Positions 48,041-60,674 of a stretch of DNA of 64,000 nucleotides are shown here, piece after piece. The DNA is from Heliocidaris tuberculata. Its lineage: Eukaryota; Echinodermata; Echinoidea; Camarodonta; Echinometridae. The translations under genes were made by a program, and so were the position numbers. The notes under the pieces are model-generated. The model saw nothing but the letters and a program-made list of their open reading frames with translations, ran no database searches and was not told the DNA's origin. The stretch covers positions 16,214,468 to 16,278,467 of the forward strand of contig CM046847.1 in NCBI GenBank assembly GCA_025618425.1, written 5' to 3'. Every line of letters begins with the position of its first letter. The first letter of the stretch is position 1.

Positions 48041-48086
<46 letters not shown>

Positions 48087-48103
48087 CATTAGTATTATTA
48101 TTA

Positions 48104-48159
<56 letters not shown>

Positions 48160-48165
48160 GCATAC
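47935..48165 (-). repeat. (AAT)n/(ACT)n repeat with unique core, copy 2 (inverted)
   Basis: Contains the reverse complement of the 35812-36077 core (TGCTAACGATCGTT, CAGTACTC) followed by the same order of trinucleotide blocks. Confidence 0.85.
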
Positions 48166-48774
48166 TGTTGAGAAGGCGGTGTTAACGTGAGCACCTTATT
48201 ATATAGCTTTAGTACACTTTAAAACATACTAAACATTTAGCTTCAGGTGGTCAATCCTGGGTGTCTTAAATCCATTTTGTATTACATATTGTTCAAGTTT
48301 TTGTTTCATGCTTCTCATTTTAATTCTTAGAATAAAGAAGAATACATACAACAGAGCTACGTTTATTCAAGGAGTGTTCTGTGAAAACTCCTTGGTTAAT
48401 TTCATTGATGGTGTGATATGTGCAGTAGCTGCGTTACTCTTGAGAGTTCGAAATTTACCTCCTGGCATAGATTATACTACTCGAATAGTACTCGAGTAGT
48501 ATATCCATGCTCCTGGTAACTGCCGTTTATAGGCCTTCGAGGATCGTGTCATATTTCCACTAGTAATCTCAATTCATGGGAGGTCCTATATGAATACATG
48601 TAAGTCACATAGTAGAGTTAAATGGCAGTCTTATCTTGATACATAACTGTATACTGTATGCTGTTCCTAGACCTGTCAAGTAAAAAAGAAAGGATACCAC
48701 ATTTTCTTTTTGCCTTTCCATATTAGCACATCATGATAGTTACAGATATGTGTTCACGTGGGTTGCATGTGGGC

Positions 48775-49265
48775 AGAGAAAGCGAAGAAAAGGGGGGGGG
48801 GGGGGAGAAAGAAAGAGAGAGAGAGAGAGAGTGAAAGTGAGAGAGAAGGGGGAAAGAAGGCGGCGAGAGAGAGAGGGTGAGAAGGAAAAAGAAGGCGGAG
48901 AGGGAGGGGAGAGAGAGGGGAAGGGAAAGAAGACGGAAAGAGATGAAGAGAGAAAGAAAAAGTGGGAGAGGAGGGGAAAGAAGGTGGAGAGAGAGGAGAG
49001 AGAGAGAGAGAGAAAGTGAGAGAGGAGGGGCTGGGAGAGAAGGCGGAGAGAGAAGAGGAGAGAGAGATAAAGTAAGAGAGGAAGGGGAAAGAAGGCGGAG
49101 AGAGAGAGAGAAGGGAAAATAAGGCGGAGAGAGAGGGAAGGAAAAGAAGGTGGAGAGAGAGGGAGAGAGAAAGAGAAAGTGGGAGAGGAGGGGGAAAGAA
49201 GGCGGAGAGAGAGGGAGAGAGAAAGAGAAAGTGGGAGATGAGTGGGAAAGAAGGCGGAGAGAGGG
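48775..49265. repeat. Polypurine GAGA/GGAAAGAAGGCGGA tract
   Basis: Loose tandem units near GGGAAAGAAGGCGGAGAGAG. Open frames in it are Arg/Glu/Lys or Ser/Pro/Leu-only and not coding. Confidence 0.9.
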
Positions 49266-51689
49266 ATGTTACGACCTCCTCTCCCATTAGCCTGTACTAA
49301 AAAAAATCATAAATTTTAATTTTCTCTATAGTAAATACTAGATCATATATACGCCGTCGATATAATAGTTGCACATATGTTTTAAACAAAACATGTATTA
49401 AACAAATCTTCTCCATCATCAACAGCTAAGAAAAGGAAAATTTTCAGTACTCAGCAAATGGGAAAGGAGCTCGCAAGATACGTCACGGAGTTACCGATTA
49501 GTGTTTGATTGATTACAGCTTCAAAAAATCATAATTTCCTTATTTCTTCTCGGGTTTTGCTAAAACGTTTACTTATCTGTTTCTTTCGTTTTTCTGATTT
49601 CATTAAAATAAACTAAACTAGACTTCCCCTTTAAATCTTTGTTTCTCACTCGTTTGCTCTATTTATATTTCATACGAGTACCAGTATTACCCATCCCCCG
49701 TCACTTATCCAAAAGCACGCCACGCGAACATAAGGAGGAAGTTAAAATGCATATTTTTTCTTTTTGTACATTTTGGAGTTTTTTCCAGTGAAAATTCATT
49801 GACATTATACAACAATATTTAGTTGCACAGTAAACTTACATTAGCGATCGTAAGAAGAGATACACGCAAATGATCAATAAGTTACAAAAGTTACGCATTT
49901 TCATATCATATCATATTTGTAGTTAGGGGCGAATCCAAGATTTTGTCGGGGGGGGGGCATAAAACTCAGAAAAATTTCTGACAAGCAGAAAAAAAGAAGG
50001 GTTATCAATTAAAAAGGCGGGGGATTTTAAAAATAGGGGGCACAATGTAGACTTTTCTTTCAAAAGGGGAGACACGGGCCTGAAGTGACACCCCCTAATA
50101 TTTATACTGAAAATCATATAAGGATGAATCTTAAAATATAATGCCAGATGACGATAAAATATTCGGAATTCTGAGGTAAAATTTGAATGTCCAGCGAGCT
50201 GCGATATTTCTGATTGAGATCAGTTTTATGATAAGCCATTTAATATCACACTAGGACTAATTCAATTGCATCTAAAAACATCTTTCAAAATTCAATATCC
50301 AACATGATATGGACAATCATAATTATGACAGGTGGAAAATTATTTTAGTATACACATATATCACATCCAATTAATCTCACTAGGCTGAGACTTAAATTAC
50401 TTTAATAACATCGTACTAGTCAAAAACATGAAAACATGGAAAATGATGGAACAATTTCAAATCATATTTAAGAATATAATATCAAATTTGATGAGGTATT
50501 AATAACGAAGTTGTTTATTTGTAAATTCAAAGTAAAAATATTTGTGCAAAAGCCGTCCAGACTAAATCCTCTTTCAACCCGCTTTAAACAGTTTTGATTG
50601 ATTGCAGACACTTTTCTCGCCAGAGCTCAGTTGGAGTTACTCTGCCACCCCGGCCCCCTCATCCCCACCAACAGAGCATGTATTTATTATTATTATTTTT
50701 TTTAATCTTTGCTTCTCCTTTAGATTCTCATTCTTTTATCTTCTATTCTATTCTTTCCTCTTCTCGGGCCATTTTCCCTTTCAAATTTACATTTGGGGGC
50801 AGATGCATTATTTATGATAATGGGCAATCTATTGATTTGTCAGTTACGTGAATGCAAGAACACCGTTTTCCTCCTCCCCCCCCCCCCCCCCTCTCTCTCT
50901 CTCTCGACCTCTCTCTTTCTCTCTCTCTCGACCTCTGCTGAACCAAGGAGTTATCACAGAACTAACTCCTTGGCTGAACAACACCGTTTCTTGTGAGATT
51001 CTGACAGGATCTAGATTGTTATTAACCTTTCCGTGTAATATTAACCTCCCTTCTTCTCGGGAGGCGGGGGGGGGGGGTAGAAAATTTGACAGGGGGTGGC
51101 TAACTGCCTCTTGTCCCCTTTCAAATACGCTCCTGCGGCACGTTGTTGTACATCCCAACATGTTGGGTTTTTTGTAAACATGATAAAAATCAGCAAATTT
51201 GGGGGGAATTGAATTCAATTTATCTCGAAGTAGTTTAATCAAGTATCATTACTTACAGAGTGATTACCGTGCATCTGACCTCTCACAGGCATATTAGAGT
51301 CTCTCATAATAATTATAGGGTTATACGTTGTTCACTTTTACATTCATTTAGGCCGATAGCGATACATGCCAACGTCCGACTATATGTGTGTATCATTCCC
51401 AAACCCCTCCTTATTAACAATCAACTTGGAATGTAGTCATTGTATTATGTTATCAATTCGGATTGCAGTCATTGGATTATGTTCTTTGGACGCTTTGTTA
51501 GCAACACAACGTAGAGCACCCCCCCCCCCCCCCCCCCACCCGAACTATTTTCTTCCCTTCGCACCACGTTTACATTATTATTCTTCTCCATATCTTAATA
51601 AATGTAAAAAAATTCACAATGTGTAAATCACTTCATGACTTGCTCTATAATCTCGTACTGCTCGTACTGCATCTGTGGTGTGTGTTTGC

Positions 51690-51778
51690 AGATTTCAACG
51701 CTCGTGTAAGCGAGCACAGGGAGACTGGAACGGAGAATACGCGTATTACTGGCCAAAGCTGGAGGTAGCCTTGGGATC
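51690..51778 (+). other. Short coding-like stretch, exon or LINE endonuclease remnant
   Basis: After GTGTGTTTGCAG one frame reads FQRSCKRAQGDWNGEYAYYW and PKLEVALGS before a stop; a second frame reads ADFNARVSEHRETG, resembling the DFNARV motif of LINE endonucleases. I cannot decide between a terminal exon of an unseen gene and a retroelement remnant. Confidence 0.25.
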
Positions 51779-52487
51779 GTAAAATCCATCATCTAGGTCA
51801 TTTACCTGGACTGTCCGGAGCTAGACGGTCATTAACTTCCAGTCAGATTTCAGATGCGACCTTCGGAAAGATCTATAAAACTTACTTTGATCTTGAAAAT
51901 TTCAAGCAAAGAAAAGGATAATAAATAGAATGAAACGAGGCATTCATCAGATGTATTCAAGGCTTCTTTAATGAGACAAAAACAAGGGCAATTTCTGCTC
52001 GTGTTCATAGTGTTACATGCCTGTGTGGGATGCATTTACATCCCGTGAACAGTGAACGCTCACGTGGCATCATGACTTCACAGTATAAAGGGCAGGAACG
52101 ATGACATTTTGTGTTCCTGCAAACAGATATTAACAATGATTATGAAAAGAAGTAAACCCCTGCTCGCAGCTTTTCCGACGCCGATTTCAAGAGATAATAA
52201 GTTATATTACTTCCGTTTCACTTGAGAAATTTCATTACGAACTATGATCATAAAATTGTAAGAATCATTCGAAGCTTTTTGCCTAACTGTACCATTACTT
52301 TTATCACGTTCAAGATCGCTTATTAGAAACCACAAGTCGAGTACGGTTGTTTATAATTTACCCAAACTCGAACAATGTCGTTAATGATTTTCCTACCAAA
52401 TTGTACAGTAATTTTTTCTGCCAATGTTATTGTTACCCCCAGTTGGAAATGTCCTATATATATATATATGTGTGTGTGTGTGTGGGC

Positions 52488-52524
<37 letters not shown>

Positions 52525-52816
52525 AAACCCCGTAGCGGCCTGTTTGATGCTTCTTTTATATTATCATTCTCATCATTCTAATCCACATTTTCACATGAGA
52601 AAAGGGCATGTATTCTTTCAGATGCAAAAAGTGTCCCTATTGGGGATTAATCATTAAGTGAAGCATATTGTTTAAAGGGCTCCTTGAACAGGGAAAAGAG
52701 GCGATTTTCACGTCAGAAAAGGCGTCTTTCCCATTGCGGCATGGGCTAATTGATTCTTTTCTTTCTTTTTTTTAATCTCTCTGAAATATTCTACTCATTT
52801 ATCGTGTAACCTCGCA

Positions 52817-54523
52817 CTAAAGCCCCTTTCACAATTGGTCTGCGACCGTTTGCGACCATTTGGTCGCACGACAAGCTGCAACAGGCTTCAATCGCCATCG
52901 ATCTCATCAGGTCGCAGAAAGGCATTCACAAATGCAACAGCGGTCGTAAAACAAAAGCGACTAGACCCACATACTCGAAGATCGAACTAAGGCTATAACT
53001 TTATACCATGTACCTTCTTACCATACTTCATTAAAATCCGTCAAACGTCAGTTTCAAGTTGGCCTTCTTAATAGTCAAGATGCCAAAGAAGAAAGTTACA
53101 AAGAAGAGAAAGTTGTTAGAGGAGGGCCCTGTTGCAGAGGATCATCTCCATAGTCCCCCTATATATACCACGAGGAATAGTCGCATACAGTCTCATACAG
53201 TCGTGCAACGGTAGTACAACGTTGTAAGATGTGCTGCGATCGGTCGTGCAACAGTCTCATGGTCTTAGCACAATCGCACCCATTCGCAAGACTGGTCGCT
53301 ATAGGTCGCTAGCGCACGTGCGAGTGTTGCACGACCTCCAGCCCACCCACTGCGACTACTGAGTCGTGCGAACTCTCGCATCTAATCGTGCAACGTTGTG
53401 CAACACTCATACGAGAATCGCACGACTGGTCGTACGACCTAATGCGAGTGAATCGATCGCATCTGGTCGTGTCTGGATTTTGAGCATGTTCAAAGTTCAT
53501 ATGCGACCAGTCACGACCGCCTCAGGTTCGTGCGACCGCCTGCAACGACTGCGAGTGGTCGGAAGACACCAAGCGATCGGTCGTGCAACACCCCGAAAAA
53601 TCTGTTGCAGGCGGTCGCAAACTGGTCGCAGACCAATTGTGAAAGGGGCTTCTAGCCCCTTTCACAATTGGTCTGCGACAAATCCAGACACGACGAGATG
53701 CGATCGATTCACTCGCATTAGGTCGTACGACCAGTCGTGCGATTCTCGTATGAGTGTTGCACAACGTTGCACGATTAGATGCGAGAGTTCGCACGACTCA
53801 ATAGTCGCAGTGGGTGGGCTGGAGGTCGTGCAACACTCGCACGTGCGCTAGCGACCTATAGCGACCAGTCTTGCAAATGGGTGCGATTGTGCTAAGACCA
53901 TGAGACTGTTGCACGACCGATCGCAGCACATCTTACAACGTTGTACTACCGTTGCACGACTGTATGAGACTGTATGCGACTATTCCTCGGGGGTATATAT
54001 AGGGGGACTATGGAGATGATCCTCTGCAACAGGGCCCTCCTCTAACAACTTTCTCTTCTTTGTAACTTTCTTCTTTGGCATCTTGACTATTAAGAAGGCC
54101 AACTTGAAACTGACTACCGGTCAATTGTCGAGGGGGTTTTTATACCCCACGCCACTCGCACGAATACTCTCACGACCATTTGCACCGGTCTCATTCAATC
54201 GCACGAACGATCGCATGGTCTCACATCCACTCGCACGATCATGCAATCGATCGTGCAACTATTGTGATTGGCGTCAAGCCACTCGCAATCACTCTTGCAA
54301 CACTCGCATCTGAACGCAAGACCACTCGCACGAGCATATGCGAGCAAATGCGACTTACTCGTGCAACGGTCTCTTCTAGTCGCTTTTGTTTTACGACCGC
54401 TGTTGCATTTGTGAATGCCTTTCTGCGACCTGATGAGATCGATGGCGATTGAAGCCTGTTGCAGCCTGTCGTGCGACCAAATGGTCGCAAACGGTCGCAG
54501 ACCAATTGTGAAAGGGGCTTTAG
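52817..54523. mobile_element. Pair of inverted GGTCG-rich elements with TAAAGCCCC ends
   Basis: TAAAGCCCCTTTCACAATTG opens at 52818, its complement closes at 54522, and both meet at the centre (53645-53656, GGGGCTTCTAGCCCC). Blocks 53041-53480 and 53689-54115 are reverse complements, as are 52820-52970 and 54370-54520. Sequence is full of TCGTGCGAC-type words. Flanks suggest a TA or CTA duplication. Family unknown. Confidence 0.82.
53080..53214 (+). CDS. Small basic ORF inside the GGTCG-rich element
   Basis: 44 residues: MPKKKVTKKRKLLEEGPVAE then DHLHSPPIYTTRNSRIQ. The start resembles a nuclear localisation signal. The mirror copy begins at 54081 on the minus strand and is frameshifted by one base near 53998. 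May be a first exon captured or inherited from a parent transposon; no known domain. Confidence 0.35.
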   Translation: MPKKKVTKKRKLLEEGPVAEDHLHSPPIYTTRNSRIQSHTVVQR

Positions 54524-56394
54524 GAACAAGCAGCAAATAGGTAAGTATTAGGTAAAAGGAAAAATTATATCCTAACAAAGGGAATACAGGGGGCACATGA
54601 CTCCTTGGTGAATAAAGTCCAATGGAATCATGCATGGTAATGGCGCGGTGAAATAAAGTGCAAACTCAACTATGGGGCCTCCTTTATAATCCATCATTTT
54701 CCTACATAAAATATAAAGGAATTCTAGGACAAAGCTATCAGCAATACTTTCTTCTTCTTATCGCTCGCTTCGCTCACTCACAAAATATATGAGACGAGTT
54801 TGTAATATTATGATCATGAATACAACAATTATTAATTCATTAAAAGAGTATCAATTGATTAATTACAAACAGAAGATAATTCACTAATTAAGAGAGAAGT
54901 GGCATAAAAAGTTAATTTGTCTTGGTATACCTCTTTTTTCGAGTGATTTTCAGGTGCCCTCTTCTTTAGAAAAATACCCTTTTCGGCGAAGCCCCCCCCC
55001 CCCCCCCCCCCCCCCCCCCACTTTGATTTAAAATACGTAACCGAGCAACCCTTGCACAGGATTCTCGATTCTGAGGTATTCTCAAGGGAAATTCACGAGT
55101 GTATCACTGATCAAAGAAAAGAAGGACTGGCAAATGGCAAGATAATGGAAAATTCACTTGAAGCAAACAGAATATCATTCTGTCATTCACTTTTTTATAA
55201 GCTTGTCATTTATGTGCTTCTTATTATATAGGATGTTGACAGAACAATCCTGGAGATCCTGGAAATGTCTGAGGTCCTGAATCAATGTCGTTTTTACCTT
55301 TTGTTTGATTTACCTTTATCACGACTTGTTTGCTTTAACCGATGTTGTGTTCACACATCGCCCTTTTGATGTAGGTTAAAGTTAATAGCATTCATTGCTA
55401 TACTGTATGCCATTGACGTTGTGGGATTCTTAGCACACCGAGCTATGCGAATTTAGATGAGATTTCGATGTCCGTAGGTTGTGAAGTAATCTTGGCATGC
55501 TGAGAAACCAGGCGTCGATCGGATATCCCACTGTATGGACAACGAAATGAGCTACAAAGAAAAAAAAGAAAGAAAAGAGAAAAGGGAAAAGCTGCACGGA
55601 CGTAGCAGTCCGGTTCTATGTTATTTTATTGATATTACATAATGGGGAGTGCTATCATGAGAGCATACGAGAAAAGGGGAAACCCATCGCACACTATACG
55701 ATCCGACAGCGGTCGTATTTTCGAAGAAATCGCAGTTGCATTAGATAGGAAATAGAAACAAATATATTATTCTTTATTGAGGTTTTGACTAATGGAAGAA
55801 ATACTACAAATTGAATGTTAGGTGAATTTTTAACCTTTTTAGTTGGAGTAAAGGCCAAAGCGGCTTCAAATCATATGTAATCGCACGATTGGTCTGACGT
55901 CACTCCGATTCGTATACCGATCGTGCTTTTACTCCTGACCAACAAGGAGGTTTGAGATACTCTATTTTACTATTTATAACATTATTTAGATCCTTGGCAT
56001 ATTTAAATGTTCGTATAAAATACTTGCCTATTGCAAATTATTCCAAAAGCAGATCACAGTCGGATCGTATGATATAATAAAGTGCGCGGCAAGCTCTAAA
56101 TGTGAATTTCTATTCAGAAAAACAGCCTTACTGGACAATCCCACATGCTTTGATTAGAAAAAAACTAATGATGTAAACTGAAAATTTCGCAATGTGTTTT
56201 ATTAGGGGAAGGGGGATTCCCTTTTGACCCAGTCTCTTCAATAATTACATCGTTTTACATTAAGGATCATGATTAGTACTGTTTAATGTTCGTACAAGGT
56301 GGTGACATTGAAATATGTCTTAATCTTGTTTTCTTTTTACTACTAAAGAATAACTGATTTCTGGGTATCCTTCATCAAGTTTCGTTTTGTTTGG
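54524..56394. other. No gene seen
   Basis: AT-rich with a poly-C run at about 54990-55019 and A/G-rich stretch near 55560. Nothing else recognised. Confidence 0.5.
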
Positions 56395-56572
56395 TTGGTC
56401 GCACATCTGGATCGTCGTAATCTACATGAAGTGTTACAGTCTGCATATAAAGCAAATCATAGTACAGAGTCGGCATTACTTCGAGTTAGGCATGATTTAT
56501 TGTTATCTATATGGATAACAATTAAACAAGGTGTAATTATGGTCATGCTTGACTTGAAGTCAACGTTTGACC

Positions 56573-56601
56573 AAGGAGTTATCACAGAACTTGGTTGGAC
56601 A
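56573..56601. mobile_element. Tiny palindromic insertion (CCAAGGAGTT motif) inside the LINE
   Basis: Removing about 29 bases starting CCAAGGAGTTATCACAGAAC restores the expected TTTGACACCATTGATCAT of the reverse-transcriptase frame. The same first 21 bases occur at 50945-50965. Confidence 0.7.
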
Positions 56602-56801
56602 CCATTGATCATTTAGTGTTGTTGTATCGATTGCAGTCCGATTTCTTTTTGTCTGGTACAGCACTTGACTGGTTTCAATCATACTTAGAGGGTCGATCAT
56701 TTGCAATACCGTTGGTAATCATTTGTCTCATAAATTTAGTTTAAAGTACGGTGTTCCTCAAGGTTCTGTATTGGGGCCTCTGTTATTTAATTTGTACTTA
56801 A

Positions 56802-57303
56802 CCGTAAAAGGGCCGGGGTGGAATTCACCCCCACCCCCACTCCCTGACGTTTGCCACGATATGTTCTAGGATAATTTTTTTTTTGCGCTGCGAGCTTTCA
56901 TGGCTTTACTGCCTACGTACAGTCTTACGCATCCTTTGATACCCAATTTATAACATTTTTACCAACGGGTACAGTGCAGCATCAAAAATCGTCGCGCTGC
57001 GCGCTGCCAAAATGATAGTTTCTCCATGTGTATATACACAATAGTTTCTCCATGTGTATATACACAATGCAGAATTTTCAATTCGCGAATATGTAAATAA
57101 TCAATTAGCGATAATTAAAAAACCGTTTGAGATATAGATATGAAACTTTACAGGGTTATTCTTTATAAGATACTCTAGCTGTGTGCCAAGTTGCAGAAAT
57201 TTTCATCACTCAACGGCCGAGATCCCGGTGGGTGGACTCCATCCCCCCCCCCCCCCCCCCTCCCCGGCTGAGAGAGCGCCAAAATAACCCGGCCTTTTTA
57301 GGG
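56802..57303. mobile_element. TTAA-flanked MITE (CCGTAAAAGGGCCGGG ends) inside the LINE
   Basis: TTAA at 56798-56801 and 57304-57307; ends CCGTAAAAGGGCCGGGG and CCCGGCCTTTTTAGGG are inverted. Excising it rejoins LINE codons TAC-TTA-ATA. piggyBac-like by TTAA target; no transposase. Confidence 0.85.
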
Positions 57304-58292
57304 TTAATACCGCTTGGTGACATTTTGGCGTTGATTTTCATCTATATGCTGACGATGTTCAGTTGTATTATTCATTTAACCCCAAATCTTCCAGTAGCTT
57401 TCAGAATGCAATGTTATTGATAGAGAAATGTGTTAGTGAAGTTAATGAATGGATGATAAGGAATAAGTTACTCATGAATGAACAAAAAACAGAGTCTCTT
57501 TTGATTATTTCTCCTAGACTTCGACATTATTTACCTGATCATGTTAATTTGTTAGTCGGTGATGCTATAGTTGAACCTTCTGAATCGGTGAGAACTCTTG
57601 GTGTTGAACTTGACTCTTCTTTAACTATGTCTCAACAGGTTACTTCACTTTGTAAGTCATTGAATTTTCATTTGTATAACATATTTAGAGTTAGGAGGAT
57701 GTTGACTAACGAGGCATGCCATCATTCTATTCGTTCTCTTGTTTTAAGCCGTCTCGATAATGCTAGTTCTCTCTTGATAAACATTAATTAACATACTACA
57801 ACGAATTCAGAATCGTGCTGCCCGTATTGTCTCAAATCCAAGGAAATATGATCATGTGTCTCCCTTGTTAAGACAACTTCATTGGTTGCCTTTCCCCATG
57901 CAAGAGAATAATGTACAAAGTTGCACTGTTTGTTTATCAGTCCATTCATAATCTGGCCCCACACTACATTTCGAGTTTGTTTTGCCCCATCCAGAAATCA
58001 AGTTATTCATTACGCTCAAGGTCAGACCCTCTTCTTCTTCAAATCACCCACTTCAATTCGAAGAAAGGTCAACGAAATATAACTTTTTCTGGTCTTACTA
58101 TTTGGAATAGTCTACCCTTAAACATTCGTTCCTACCCTATTCAGTTGAATCTTTCAAAAGAAATCTTAAGACTTATTTGTTTTCTTACTGATTGTATTTG
58201 GTTGTGTGCACTTGGAGAGCAAAATAATTACTTTGTTTCATTTTTTTTCTTATTGTAAAGCACCTTGAGCATGTTTTTATGGAAAGGCGCTA

Positions 58293-58944
58293 CACTCTTA
58301 AAAGAATTGGGCAAAAAAATGCCCAACTTTTAACCAACACTGGGCAACATACTGTCCACACAACTATTGGTTAAAATTTGCCCAACTGATGTTGGGCAAT
58401 CCATTTACTATGTTGTTGGGCAAATTAAATTGCCCATCAGTTGGTGACCCATCAGATTTTACCCAACTCTACAAGTTCCCAACTGTTGGTTATATTCTCA
58501 GTTGGGTAATTATTTGCCCAACCAATTTTACTCAATAGGATTGCCCATCCCTCTATTTGTCCTGCTGTTGGGTAATAAATATTATTGGTTGGGCAAATTC
58601 AATTGCCTAGTTTCCTTTATCCTCCAACCTAGGTTTAAAAAAGAAAATGAAACCTGCTTGTAATGGCCTTCTGGGTCTTAACCTAATCAATCCTATATAA
58701 CCTATCCTACTCTAAGCTATTCTTTACCTTAACCTATCTTAACCTATCCTATCCTAGTCCTATCCTATCCTGTCCAGTTGATACAATATAGTGCAAGCTC
58801 TTATATACCCCTCATAATTTTTTATGCATTTGGTGGCAAATAGTAAATCGGGCCACCCCAAACCATAACAGTTTGGAAAAATTTTCCCAACATTTACCCA
58901 ATTTCAATTTACCCAGCATAGTTTACCCAGTATTTCTTAGAGTG
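58293..58944. mobile_element. MITE with CACTCTTAAAAG ends and TTGGGCAA units
   Basis: CACTCTTAAAAGAATTGGGC and CCCAGTATTTCTTAGAGTG are inverted ends; left flank TA, right flank CA. The inside is a mixture of TTGGGCAA, TTGCCCAA and GGTTAAAATTT, plus CCTATCCTA tandem units at 58690-58775. Confidence 0.7.
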
Positions 58945-59039
58945 CACGTCTTTTAGTTGTGTAATGAATTTTATTTGACCAATTTAGTTATCATGGTTAT
59001 AACATGATGAAATAAATAAGTAGTGGAAATATATTTATC

Positions 59040-59122
59040 TTTGATTGGGCACCATCACAACCTACAATTCATTACCCATTAATGTTTTCCAACGTGTAAC
59101 TAATTTTCCCCTTGTTGGGTAA
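59040..59122. repeat. TTGGGTAA-type repeat, left flank of the L1/Tx1 insertion
   Basis: Contains GATTGGGCACC and CTTGTTGGGTAA; the same style resumes at 62850. Confidence 0.6.
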
Positions 59123-59416
59123 TTTTTTTTTTTTTCAATGATCTTTATTTTGATTCCACTCAATAATTATACATAAATCATAAATCAACATTTCAGTGAA
59201 AGTATATAACAAATAAAGCACATTATTATGTAACATCTTCTTTAAATAGATAACTTAAAGTCAAAACTATGAAGAAAGCATTGAATGAAATCTTTTCATA
59301 AAATAGCTCCCCCCCCCCCCCCCCATGAACACGGGAAACAATATTTATATCATATGACTGCATATGCAATGTACTGGCCTCCCTACACCCAAACCCCTAC
59401 CCCCCCCCCCCCTTCA

Positions 59417-59476
<60 letters not shown>

Positions 59477-59499
59477 TTCTCTCTCTCTCTCTCACTCTC

Positions 59500-59703
59500 T
59501 CACTCGTGGATACCGCCCTCAGTCCTGCTGTTTTCATACAACTTCTCCCACTTTAACAAATGCTTGTCTAACTTGTTCCTTTTCTTAGCTATCTCCTTTT
59601 CTTCCTCTCGATGTTCTACTATTCTCTGACAAATTTCCTCCTGAGTAGGAACTACACCCTTTGACCTTGACCTGAAAATAATGTATTTCATTAAAAAAAT
59701 TAC
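59500..59703 (-). pseudogene. C-terminal tail of the L1/Tx1-like ORF2
   Basis: In the same frame after a TAA at 59704-59706 the reading continues VIFLMKYIIFRSRSKG, EEICQRIVEHREEEKEIAKK and LDKHLLKWEKLY, the Lys/Glu-rich end usual for L1-type ORF2. So the stop is an in-frame nonsense change rather than the natural end. Confidence 0.7.
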
Positions 59704-60558
59704 TTATTTTTGTATTTCAAAGTCTTTTCCAGTAATCCCCACATATATATCTTTCCACTCTGCATTTTGAAGCTTAACTAAAATAAATTTTTCAATCACC
59801 CTCTGCCATAAGGCTTTCACATCATCGCAATCCCAAAATATGTGTTCATAGGATTCTAAATTTTTCTTACTGAAGGAACAGTGATTATTTTCAACAAAAC
59901 CAAATTTAAAGAGATGTTCTTTTGTATATATTGCTCTATGAAGTAATTTATACTGAAATTCCGGAACTTTTGGTAAAATTGTTGCAATTCTAGGTCTTAT
60001 GAAAATTTCTGCTATTTCTTTTTTAGAGAATTCAAAGTCATTGTGGCCATCTTTTACTCGTAAAGTATATAAATGTTGTAAATCTGTTACAAAAATGTCG
60101 TAAACCTTTCTGGAAGGTACATCTTTCCATAGAATGATGTTTTCAAAAATCTTCAATGAAATATTATAATTGCGTATATCAACGGAGTAGAAATCGGATA
60201 AGTTCCCTTCATATTTTCCGCTTTTCAAAACTGCATCACTTATCTTCCAAATTTCCATAATATTTTCACTAGTCAAACCTAATTTACGGAAATAATCAAT
60301 TGTTTTCACCTGGTCTTTCTCTAAAATATGATCCACTAGATAAATTTCTTTTTTAAATAAATCTTTATCAAAAATCATTTTACCTTTGGAAAGGTAATCT
60401 TTATTATTAAAAATGATTGGATTAGCTTTTCCTACAAGAAAACTCCTGCCTTTCTCCATATCTTGCCAGGCCTTTAAAATTTCTAAATAAAACAATGGTA
60501 CTTTAAAAGTCAGTAATTTAACATCGTAATTACACAGGGATATAAACCTTCCACCCAC
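59704..60558 (-). pseudogene. ORF2 C-terminal domain fragment of the L1/Tx1-like LINE
   Basis: 284 residues with KVPLFYLEILKAWQDM, YKLLHRAIYTKEHLFKFGF, NHCSFSKKNLESYEHIFWDC and LWQRVIEKFI. The C-x-F...C-x-x...H-x-x-x-x-C spacing resembles the zinc-knuckle region in L1 ORF2 C-termini. Separated from the upstream part by a TAG near 60570. Confidence 0.75.
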
Positions 60559-60674
60559 TTTTCTAAAGCTCTAGTCAAAGTAAAGCTTCCACCCCATATT
60601 CCTTTCCCCATAAAGTAGCCGTTTTAACCACATTACTCTTTGAGTTTTCACAAATAATTCAAAATCTATCATTC

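Larger units (their letters stand above)
47913..52816. other. Repeat-rich region without a supported gene
   Basis: Holds the inverted (ATT)n repeat copy, a GA-rich tract at 48775-49265, a partial AGTCCACCC repeat at 49270-49635, G- and C-runs, and (TG)/(TA) runs at 52457-52524. Confidence 0.5.

Noticed and set aside
48754..49287. 177-codon minus-strand and Arg/Glu-rich plus-strand frames
   Set aside because: Again produced by a GA-rich tract.
49923..50117. Short open frame next to a G-run
   Set aside because: Resembles decayed hAT-like MITE sequence; no coding motif.
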